In this document: positions 51,947 through 60,103 of the stretch, piece by piece
Layout of the letters: each line of letters starts with the position of its first letter
Position numbering within the stretch: position 1 is the first letter of the stretch
Translations under genes and position numbers: made by a program
NCBI GenBank assembly: GCA_019614645.1
Contig: JABWDB010000019.1
Location: forward strand, 3,208,501-3,272,500
Source: Stratiolaelaps scimitus
Taxonomy: Eukaryota > Arthropoda > Arachnida > Mesostigmata > Laelapidae
DNA: 64,000 nucleotides
Direction of reading: 5' to 3'
The notes under the pieces: generated by a model
The model's database searches: none
The model's input: the letters and a program-made list of their open reading frames with translations, nothing else
Told to the model about the DNA's origin: nothing

Positions 51947-54900
51947 CATTATCATCATTATTATTGCCCAAAAAACACGCGTTCCCGTGGAGCCGCGGGA
52001 AATTCTCCAGGGGAGGCATATCATCGATTCTCGTCCCATCGATTCGTCATTATCTCTACCATTTGTGTATGTACCTGATCCGCTACGGCAGCAAACCACT
52101 CGAGCTCGCTACACGAACCGAAGTCCCTGAGGATCCCGAACATTCGCAACGCACGGTATTCATCTTACAATGATTTACGGATGCCTGCATAGAAACCCAC
52201 TGCTGTAGGTCTCTTCACGACAAATTGACCACGCAGCTATGGGCAACGCGGAACAGACTATAAAAAAAATATAGAAACATGAACGCCATACGTGGGAGGC
52301 ACTATGAGGCACTATGATGGCGGGCGACTAAACACGGCTTTACTGCCTTCTTCACTGATGGATGGTGTCGACGACCTGACTGATTCATGGCGTCACCCTT
52401 CGCTTGCTCTGTGGAAATTTCAGCCTGCCGTGAATAGACGTAATGCAAATCATTCGGACACGTACCACGTTTCGAGAGCTTCCCGGAGCGCTGATTCCTG
52501 ACATTCGAGGAGATCTGGTAGAAGAACGGTGCGAAGCTGTTTCTCGTATTGCATTGCGTCGTTCAACGTGAGCACGTACTCGTTGTGAATCTAAGACGAT
52601 ACATACATCAACCATCCGAAACAGAAGATAGTTTAGACACGAACCAACACACACACAGGTACACGTATTAATCGGCGCCAACAAACAAAATCGCTAGAAA
52701 CAATATCCAGCTGTGCTCCTCAAGAAGGCTCACGAATACCTTCGCCCTCTGAATATAATTGTTTTTCGACCTGACCCTCAGCTGTTCCCCTATCTGACAG
52801 GCCTCAGCTCTTAACCTTAGGCATTGCTATGAGGGCCTGTCGGGGCCCTCTGAATATGGCTAGTTCCGTCTCACATTGTCATTTTAAATAATATATATAT
52901 ATATATGTGTGTGTGTGTCCCTAGCTCGAGATATATGTTCTATGCATGCGATTACAACGAACCGGTTCAGTACCTAGCTTTTTGTATTAGCTAGCGAGGG
53001 CCAGCGATCAGGAGGCTCTCGAGGTCTGGTCAACGATCATTCGATGGCCGACAGAGCTACCGCACCACCGTTTCTGATTATGGATCTGATCTTTACTCTT
53101 TGAAAACCTGTACGGTTCGCCCTCGACCATAGCAGCACGCGCTCTTCGAGAACATACGAGTTCAAACACATGACGCGCTACCTATAGCATCGGCGGCTTC
53201 AATGGACAGGCACTGTGTTTCCACGTCGAGACAGATGACGCACTCATGAAGCGCACGCGTGTAGGCGTATACCACAAAATACATCATAGGCGTTCTGTCA
53301 CGTCGAGCCATCTGATACCGTATATAGATGATACTTAGAGTACACACACATAAGCCAATCTCACCTGATGCAATCTCCGAGACACTTTATAGTATCTGTC
53401 CCGGAGTTCGTCGACCTTACGTGGCTTGGTCGCTCCGGAATCGCTACGCGAAACGGCTTCATCGTATTTTATTCTGGCGTCGTTTGCTGCCTCGACGGAA
53501 CGCTCGTATTCGGCTTTGATCCGAAACACGTCCTCGCGGAGCTGAAATGACAGAAAGAGACATGCGGTTGACTTCGTTGACGATTCCTACCATTACGCTG
53601 GCGTGTGCGTTTCTCTTCAGATGTCTGCCTCGGACTCAAGTAATACGTAAATACAGAATAAGTAGTGCCAATGATAGTAGCTAGCATTAAGTTCGTTCAT
53701 GGTTCCCTTGATAAGTTGCCAAAAGCATCGAGGTTTGCAGTCGCATAGGATCGACATGGTATCGCTGGGCGGCTATCACAACCACCCCTTACTCCTCCCC
53801 CTCAAATGATTGGTCCTCGGAGAACACAGCATGTTTAGACCGTTTATCATTCCAGCTCTGTTCGATTCAGTTCTTACGGGTTGTGCCAAGCTCAACCACC
53901 AGTTTATAACATGCGTACACGATACGACCTTCGATCTCGCGTTATCTTTCCATTTCGCATTTGTCCACCTTATCTAGTAGTTATTGTTGTTCTTTTTTTC
54001 ATGGGGTTTCGGGGATGCATAGTTCACATGCGTCACTCAACCAATCGTGAGTAGCTCGTGTAGAACGTACAAGCCCATTCACTGCGCTCGGGTTATCGAC
54101 ATCTCCAAATTGCGACCTAGACGTCAATTGCTAAGCTCGATACCATTGCAAAGCTCCTGCATTGTAAAACTGCAGTTACGTCAATGAACCAGTAATAAAA
54201 CCATGCCGGCTTGTCTATCTATGCCATAACACAATTCTCAGATGGCTTGAATTGACACAGTATCTACTGGCCTGCAGCATCCTCTTTGAATATACTCATC
54301 CACCATGCAACAAACATCATTCGCATTTAATCATCGCAATTGGTCGCGTGTGTGTGTGTGTGTGCGTATGTCTTCTAGGCATTCGTCCTGCTGGTGTTTT
54401 TCCTGAATACACAAATCGTTTCATTTCCTCGTTTCCTGGAACTTTCTCCCGATCGGTGCTCGCGTCTGCGTACCACGTCCGATCTCACTCCCCTCAGCGC
54501 GGCCAGCCTCTGGCCACTATCGTCTGCACTGTAGTGACTGCCCTACAGTTTGTTTGTTCAGAGGCAGTTAGGTAGGTTTCTTGCTTGTCGCTGCATGTAT
54601 GTTGCACCCGATGCCGGTCCTGATGCCGATGCCGGCTGATTTTTCCTTTTAGCTTTTTGGAAAAGTCAACCGCCCGAGGGGACGCTTTGACCTTTCGATT
54701 TGCGCACATACATGCTCAATGTTCGCGTTCTTCGTTTGCGTTCAGATTCGTCCAGAGTTCGGCTTTGCAACGGGGACGGTGGAGAGACGGTGGATGTCTC
54801 GGTGGCTGGCTGCAGATTAGAATGACCGCGTAATGCCGAGTGTACAATCGTGCTTCAGACAGGCTCAGATGGGCCAATGCCGCGTCATTGCCAATACACA

Positions 54901-57900
54901 CGAATCACGAAAAGAGGACTAAGGGTGGGCGTTTCTCGAAGCGGGGCTGCAGACGGCTGCCCTAGAGAGACATGAAATGCGTCACTCGACCCATATACAT
55001 AATAGCGACGGATTTGTGCAAATCGGAAAGGGCACACTGTTGAAATTGAGTGAAAATTGTTGTAGCTGGTGGTGGCTTGTCGCCAATGATTCGGAGTTCC
55101 TATAGACCCAGCCATGCTGCTTGCCGTAATGTCGTCACAGTGGCGCGTGTATCGTATCGTTTCGCGTTTCCGATTAGAGAACAAACAGGGGTTACTTTTG
55201 TTTTTTTGCTCCGCAACGACAATTTTCACAAGTTTCATGAGTTTCATAACGAAGCCTATACATGTACCCATTCATTTGTGTGGGGTATCAGTTCGTTTCT
55301 GACGTCCGACTTCACATTACTTCACTGTCGCATTATAAATACGCGAGTAACATTCGGCCGAAACCGTGCGGCGGAGAACCGTGGCACGTTAAGCGCGCTG
55401 AGGTGATAAACTGATTCGAGGATTGCAGGCCCGTCCTTGTGCCTAATAGAAACGCCCATAAAGGGTAATGAACCAATGAAAATAATATCGCATGTCGGGC
55501 CACAACATCGCGCGATGATACTGAGGCCGATTTCATTAGATATGCGTATTCCACATAACGTTGATTACACTTCGGCCATACATGGTATTGCTCAAGAGCG
55601 TGAAGGGCTTTGTCATTCTGGCGGAGTTTTGAGGAGCGGATAGAGATGTACGTCCATGCGTGAATACAGAAGATCAGAACAGTGCGCTTAACCCTTGCCA
55701 CGGTTGGATATATATGAAAATAGTAGTGGTGGTAGTAGTGGTAGCTTCGAATTGGCGATAGCCAACAGCGACGGATGCCTGCACTAGAAAATGAGCAAGA
55801 TGACAAAGACAGCGACGCCTAACCGTTGGCGTTTTACTTTAGTCCTCTCATATTCGTTCTATTCGTTCTGCGAATAAACTGACAACCCGGGCACCGGTGA
55901 GACGCTTGCGATTGTAGAGCGGTTGCGGCACGTCGAAAGCTATTGCATCGGAGACGACTTCTCCTTCAAGAGGAACGAGTCACGTCCGTGCGTGGGCTGG
56001 GCACGCTCGAGTTGATCGCGAAGCCCCCCGCTCCAGACGCTCGCGGCGAGCCTCAATGAGAGAACTCGCGCCCTCCTCGAGCTCCTACACCCCCTAAGCT
56101 GATTTAGTGCTAGATTGCAGGAGGAACAGGCGAAGAGAACAGGCGAGACCTATGGAGGGGGATACTTCCTCATGGCACGGCCTGCCGCCGGGACTCTCCA
56201 CGCTCACTGGCAGTGCCACGCGCAATGCGATCACGGATGCTGTCGCCGCCGCCGACAACTGGCATTCTCGACGCCAGCTCAACCACCACCACTACCATTG
56301 CTACCGCAGCCGCCACCACTGCCGCCACACACACCACCGTCTATGTGAAGCTGTGCCGGCTACGACAGCGGGTGAATGCCAGCATGGACTGCTATACCGT
56401 AGGGCTCTAGCGGGGCACGGACGCGGCATCCCAGGCCGTGCGCTCCCCGCCGCCCCTGCAGATCACAATGAACAGCGACAAGCGCTCCGCGCCATTTTTT
56501 AGAGAAGCGAAGCGGAGAGAACACTGAGAGATGAAGGTTGGAGGCGGGTAGCTTTTTCCCTCTGCGAGGACCCCTAATGACTGGAAGGCTTCCTCTTTTC
56601 GCCCCGACGACGTTCTCAGCACGTTGATGTTGCGGCGACAGAATCAAGGTAGAGCACGTATGAGTTGAATTTTTGCCCAAACGCGCGCGAAGAAAGGCAA
56701 AGACGTGTAATGGCCGCTCAAATTTGATTTGGCGCGTATGCACCCTTTGCAAACTGCGCGGGCGAGCTACCATAGAGAAGGCTGCATTTCTTCAGAGGAA
56801 CGCATTACTTCAATATTAGAGCTTCGCCATCATGCGTAAGACTGATCTGGCCCTAAGACACCGATGTCTCTCGCACAATGCAATAATCGTTGATGTTGAT
56901 AATAAAACGTAACTGGAATAAACGCCACCATGCCTGTCTTGTGATCAATTCCAACTCGATGCCGAGAATCCTGTGTGATAACACATCCAGGCAGCCAACT
57001 CACATACTGTTAAACCGACCTTGGAAATAAAGCGTTAATTATTATTATTATAAGGCTGCGCGAATATATCCTATTGCCTATGGTTCTCCACAGTGTTCAT
57101 AATACATGATACGCACACGCTGTGTACGACCCCACTATCGCTCTCCTGCTTAGAGTGTTTTCACTATTCTATTCTAAGTGTCATAGTTAAGTTCGCGATG
57201 TCACAATGTCGCATGGCGGGTGGTTAACTTTCTGATCAACTTACCTTTGTCAGTTCAGCGTGTATCCTGTGGTGCTCCTCCATGTACACTTTTCGGAGGG
57301 CCTTCTTCTCAAGAATGAGATTGGTGATGCTTTCGAGTGTGTTGGCCGCCAGGAAGTCGGCGTTTTGACGAACCACTCTACCAATTGTCTCCGTCGTTTC
57401 GACCACAGCGTCCCACGCCTAAAAAGTCATATAGGAATCGTTATGAAATCGAATGCCGATGTAATGATTTGTTGTTGCTAGATCGACGCGTTCGCACAAG
57501 CTATGTGTTCGCGAGAAAACCAATGACGATAAGTAAGCCCATCGTTGTGCGCATGAACAAGTCGTTATCTACTGTTGTGTATAATAGCACTGGATCAAAC
57601 TTTGCAGATTTAATTTCGGACCTATTCTTATAATTATATACGCGCACAACCGTTTGTCTCTGTTCGCCTGTGCAGCCGATGGCCGCATTGAAGGACGTCG
57701 ATTAAAATCAAGCTGTATTTGTTGGCAGCCACATGCGCGTAGCTGAAACTCATCGAGAGACAGCCAGCCAGCGAGCGAGACTGTAGCTGTGTCCATAGAA
57801 CGCAATGAGCAAATTCTAGTCGGTTTGTGATCGCATCACTGATTACATAGTAATGTACCTATATATTTGTGATTAAACCGCCGATTCGATAGCGTGATAC

Positions 57901-60103
57901 GTGAATGGAACCATACCTGGTGGTTCATGGTTTGAAAATCGATTACTTCGAGAGGTTCCTTCGTTTTTGTAATATGTTAATTATTCGTTTCTGTTGTTGT
58001 TGTTGTTGTTGTTATTATTGTTGTTGTCATCACTCGTGCTGCTACTTGGGCTGGGTGGACATTTAATGCAAAACAGATCCGGCAGGCTCTGTCGTGATGA
58101 ACTTCGATATCGGATCGTCAACTGACTCATTAGGATGATTTGGGCGGTCATCACACCCAACAATAAAAAATAATTGTTCCTTTCCGAATAGTTCATTTGG
58201 GAAGGATTGGCTATAATGCGCAGAAGCCGTTATAACGTTATAACACAGCCTGTTGAATATGCTGCTTGGATTCGATAAACATTTTTCAATAAAAAATAGA
58301 CTGCGTGGTTCACTATAATTGCTATTCTAACTGAATTATAATTGATGATCCATTTGTTGTCGACAAAGTTCGTATCTAATATATATATATATATATATAT
58401 ATACATTGCAACTGCCAGCCTGCTGTTATAGATTTAATTAAAATTCGTGAACAGCCATACTGATTTGCCAGTACGAATTACCAAATTATTAATTTGCAGC
58501 CGACCGGCTGATATCAGGCCGACCGAAGGAATGGCCACAATCGCCACTCCACTCAAAACTCTATAACGTTGCATTTTGAGCCAACGATTCGAATACCCCG
58601 CATTCAGGAGGATGGCGGCGTGGGGGGTTGAATGACGCTGGCGCGTCGAATCCGACGTCTTCACATTAACCATCGAGTGTTTCAATGTCCCATACGAACT
58701 GGCACCACAGTGAATTAGCTTCGCCGCAATCACATCAGACATCGATCGGCTGTAATCGCATCGATGAACCGATTCGTCACCGTATCGTATAACAATACTA
58801 TGTATCTTCAAGTACTCTATTTTTTTTCTCTCGATTCTATGATGTTTGCAGCTATTTCAATCGGTGGACCTTCCATCACTTGCTACACTGATTACACATC
58901 ATGCAATCATATTACCGATGGGGGAATTATTGATAGCACAGCGTAATCTCGACACGACCGTTCCTGTCCGCTTTGCCCGTTCGTCAGGATACGCTTCGAT
59001 CATATGGGCGACAATCGCTGGCGGCACTGCGGCGCCACCGCTCCGTTAATTGTTATTTACTAAGAGAGCGCTCAAATCAATTGCACACACACACGCAGAG
59101 AGACATACACACACACAGAAAATGAGCTTACAGCTGCTAAGTGCGTGCGACGGGCAAGGCTGAACGCGGATAGAGGGATACTGAAGCAGATTGAATCCCT
59201 GTTCGATAGCATCGCGTAAATACTGAGCTGTTTGCTGCTATTATATTTACTGCACACTACGTTGATGATCAGAACTCCCCGACTCGTAATCAGATACACG
59301 TATGCATAGAACGAGCTAGCCATTCGTAATGACTAGCCCTTATTCGTTTCAGCGTTTAACGGTCCCGCTTGCCGGAGGAGACACTGGCAATAAAGGAAAC
59401 GACTTAATCTAACCTATATGTGCTGTTTGTCCTTTGATTCTCTATTAAATGGAAAAAAAAACCACAGTGGACGTAGATGCTTAGAGGTCATTCTCATGCC
59501 AGCGTGCTAGCAGTTGCGAGACATATGGATGTATCGTATAAGAGAAGAGTTCCCACTCCATAAAAAAGAAAAACTATATATGTCTGTATCGTCAAATATA
59601 CGAGTGGGCATTTTCCTTCAAGGTATTCCATGGGAACGCGATACGGTGCTCTCTCTCTCTATGTACGTCTGTTCGACGCGTCCCGCCGAAAACGCAATAA
59701 TAATCATCAGCACTATTGGCATCAGCACCGTGAGCAGGTTTGCTGTGGCTCGCATGCGAGTCCAAAGGAGAAGTCGCACTTCAACACCAAGGAAATGACA
59801 CAGTAAGATATAAAGCGCGAGAGAGAGAGAGAGAGAGAGGAAGAGAACTAGCAAAAGATCAATTAAGAGACATTGCAGCGCACTAACCTTCTTAATGAGG
59901 CTCCCGCGAAGCTCCTCGAGGTTACTGTCGAGTTTTCCAGCCTGCACAAACATCGATGTCATGGCGAGCGAGTACTCCCGGTCCGCCTTTACCTTGATTT
60001 GTACACAGCGTCGAAGATGCTCGAGCAGCTCGATTTCAGCATCTTGCACGTTCAAGAGGGCGTCATGACTCTCGAAACCCTGAAGATCGCTGGCGAACCC
60101 CAT
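39073..60103 (-). CDS. FER: Fer/Fes-type non-receptor tyrosine kinase, complete split gene
   Basis: Cytoplasmic protein tyrosine kinase that in known family members binds membranes through an F-BAR domain and phosphorylates cytoskeletal, adhesion and cortactin-type substrates. I joined 13 coding exons: 59888-60103, 57245-57418, 53365-53541, 52466-52590, 48996-49268, 48662-48793, 48117-48393, 46130-46327, 45662-45838, 43078-43291, 42496-42731, 40824-41024 and 39073-39174. They total 2502 bp and give 833 residues plus stop; human FER is about 822. Domains in order: F-BAR about 1-260, coiled-coil linker about 260-400, SH2 about 472-563 (Arg495 in YLVRE), kinase about 574-830. Kinase motifs: GRGNFG at 582-587, VAVK with Lys604, HRDLAARN with Asp697, DFG at 715-717, Tyr725 in the activation loop, IKWTAPEA at 736-743, CWEY near the C-terminus. 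All introns are GT..AG and all phases match. The start is the first ATG of the conserved MGF opening; the in-frame bases just upstream hold no ATG. The 5' UTR is probably in an upstream exon, since a CAG acceptor lies just before the start codon. Confidence 0.95.
40774..40803. repeat. (TA)n microsatellite next to FER exon 12
   Basis: Fifteen TA units, 20 bp downstream of the exon 12 donor on the transcribed strand, next to a GT-rich stretch. Confidence 0.95.
40824..41024 (-). CDS. FER: FER coding exon 12: kinase C-lobe
   Basis: Residues 734-800. It begins [14 protein letters not shown], continues [16 protein letters not shown] and [12 protein letters not shown], the classic substrate-binding side of a tyrosine kinase. 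The donor CCG/GTTCGT lies 20 bp before a long (TA)n array. Confidence 0.95.
42496..42731 (-). CDS. FER: FER coding exon 11: kinase catalytic loop
   Basis: Residues 655-733. It contains [32 protein letters not shown] with catalytic Asp697, KISDFGMSR with metal-binding Asp715, and activation-loop Tyr725 in EHEYVVSDG. It ends KQ/GTAGGC, phase 0. Confidence 0.97.
43078..43291 (-). CDS. FER: FER coding exon 10: kinase N-lobe
   Basis: Residues 584-654 plus one base. It begins [10 protein letters not shown] (glycine loop), then SVAVKTC with the ATP-anchoring Lys604, [17 protein letters not shown] and VMELVPG of the hinge. The donor is CCAG/GTGAAG, phase 1. Confidence 0.96.
43501..43582 (-). tRNA. 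tRNA-like sequence or tRNA pseudogene in a FER intron
   Basis: The minus strand reads GTCAGCGCGGTGGCCTAAGA and carries a B box GGTTCGAGTCC. The ends GTCAGCG and TGCTAAC pair at six of seven positions (one wobble). The T arm (GCAGG/CCCGC) has one mismatch and four extra bases lie between the T arm and the acceptor. The opening resembles tRNA-Leu, but the anticodon loop cannot be assigned cleanly and no intact tRNA fold is obtained. A pseudogene or SINE head is more likely than a working tRNA. Confidence 0.4.
45662..45838 (-). CDS. FER: FER coding exon 9: SH2 second half and start of kinase
   Basis: Residues 525-583. It contains [15 protein letters not shown] and a YNPI segment of the SH2 C-terminus, then the kinase start [16 protein letters not shown]. 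The glycine loop is completed by the next exon. Its 3' splice site is preceded by a (TA)n tract rather than a normal pyrimidine tract. Confidence 0.95.
46130..46327 (-). CDS. FER: FER coding exon 8: SH2 domain, first half
   Basis: Residues 459-524. It shows [12 protein letters not shown] (start of SH2), GDYLVRETT with the phosphotyrosine-binding Arg495, and HKHFIIQ. The acceptor is TTTCAG. The donor GAG/GTGCGA is non-consensus but is fixed by the homology. Confidence 0.95.
47914..47979 (-). repeat. Short poly(A) retroposon, copy 3 (5' truncated)
   Basis: On the minus strand it reads AAAGGTTAAGAGCTGAGGCC, GATAGGGGAACAGTTGAGGG and TCAGCTCGAAAAAC. It lacks the 5' third. It sits in the FER intron between exons 7 and 8, in the same orientation as the gene, and is about 90% identical to copy 4 over roughly 60 bp. 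Confidence 0.6.
47992..48072. repeat. TA array with GATT/ATC inverted flanks
   Basis: TATCTATCAATCTATATA runs into about 30 bp of (TA)n and then ATATAGATAGATTGATTGAT, giving a cruciform-capable palindrome, followed by a second TA block to 48072. It lies in the FER intron directly after the exon 7 donor. Confidence 0.7.
48117..48393 (-). CDS. FER: FER coding exon 7: linker before SH2
   Basis: Residues 366-458. It begins with a helical stretch ([19 protein letters not shown]) and continues into a proline/serine-rich segment ([17 protein letters not shown]). It ends with [20 protein letters not shown], similar to the short basic segment before the SH2 domain in Fer. The donor GTAAAT is followed 46 bp on by a TA array. 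Confidence 0.88.
48662..48793 (-). CDS. FER: FER coding exon 6: linker coiled coil
   Basis: Residues 322-366 (both end codons split). It reads [14 protein letters not shown] then [14 protein letters not shown], a heptad-like coiled coil where Fer proteins carry their FX/coiled-coil region. The acceptor (CTATTAG) is weak but is the only one that keeps both neighbouring phases. The donor is TTA/GTGAGT. Confidence 0.8.
48996..49268 (-). CDS. FER: FER coding exon 5: end of F-BAR
   Basis: Residues 231-321 plus two bases of the next codon. It contains [13 protein letters not shown] and [16 protein letters not shown], where vertebrate FER has IDPSTEYNNFIDVH. This closes the F-BAR helices and starts the linker. 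The acceptor follows a TTCTTTTTC tract. Confidence 0.92.
49337..49367. repeat. (TA)n microsatellite
   Basis: About 15 TA units, 69 bp upstream of the FER exon 5 acceptor on the transcribed strand. Confidence 0.95.
51902..51944. repeat. (TTA)n microsatellite
   Basis: Fourteen TTA units in the FER intron between exons 4 and 5, followed by an ATC-rich stretch. Confidence 0.95.
52466..52590 (-). CDS. FER: FER coding exon 4: F-BAR HNEYVL segment
   Basis: Residues 190-230 plus the first two bases of Trp231. It contains [10 protein letters not shown] and [10 protein letters not shown], which correspond to the HNQYVLALKG and LLLDSLQ region of vertebrate FER. The donor is GTACGT, phase 2. It joins directly to the exon at 48996-49268, making a split TGG codon. 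Confidence 0.9.
52745..52857 (-). repeat. Short poly(A) retroposon, copy 4, with target-site duplication
   Basis: The element (52757-52845) starts CCCCGACAGGCCCTCATAGC on the minus strand and ends GTCAGGTCGAAAAAC. It is bracketed by perfect 12-bp direct repeats CCCTCTGAATAT at 52745-52756 and 52846-52857, as expected after target-primed insertion. It lies in the FER intron between exons 3 and 4. Confidence 0.7.
53365..53541 (-). CDS. FER: FER coding exon 3: F-BAR coiled coil
   Basis: Residues 131-189, phase 0 to 0. A highly charged helical segment that begins [13 protein letters not shown] and ends [10 protein letters not shown], matching the helix that precedes the conserved HNEYVL motif in Fer. 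It is flanked by a CAG acceptor and a GTGAGA donor. Confidence 0.9.
57245..57418 (-). CDS. FER: FER coding exon 2: F-BAR
   Basis: Residues 73-130, phase 0 to 0. It starts [10 protein letters not shown], the usual continuation after SLIKK in the family, and includes [10 protein letters not shown] and [10 protein letters not shown] of the second F-BAR helix. It has a clean AG acceptor and a GTAAGT donor. Confidence 0.92.
57992..58026. repeat. (GTT)n microsatellite
   Basis: GTT triplets with two ATT interruptions in the first FER coding intron. Confidence 0.9.
58379..58405. repeat. (TA)n microsatellite
   Basis: About 13 TA units within the first coding intron of FER. Confidence 0.95.
59817..59839. 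repeat. (GA)n microsatellite
   Basis: Eleven GA units about 50 bp downstream of the FER exon 1 donor. On the transcribed strand this is a CT tract. Confidence 0.9.
59888..60103 (-). CDS. FER: FER coding exon 1: F-BAR N-terminus
   Basis: Residues 1-72. The exon opens with [10 protein letters not shown], closely like the MGFGSDL start of Fer/Fes proteins, and contains the basic helix stretch [10 protein letters not shown] typical of the first F-BAR helix. It ends in GSLIKK followed by the donor GTTAGT, phase 0. Upstream of the ATG the sequence reads CTTCACAG/GAGCCTGACG, so a 3' splice site of a 5' UTR exon is likely. Confidence 0.92.

Noticed and set aside
52082..52133. A possible extra FER exon on the minus strand with AG and GTACAT borders and an open frame
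   Set aside because: It is 52 bp long, which breaks the frame of the following exon. Joining exon 4 straight to 48996-49268 gives a perfect family match ([15 protein letters not shown]).
56107..56502. A 131-codon frame within a FER intron, His/Thr/Ala-rich
   Set aside because: Low-complexity GC-rich triplets open in several frames on both strands. No domain or exon structure.
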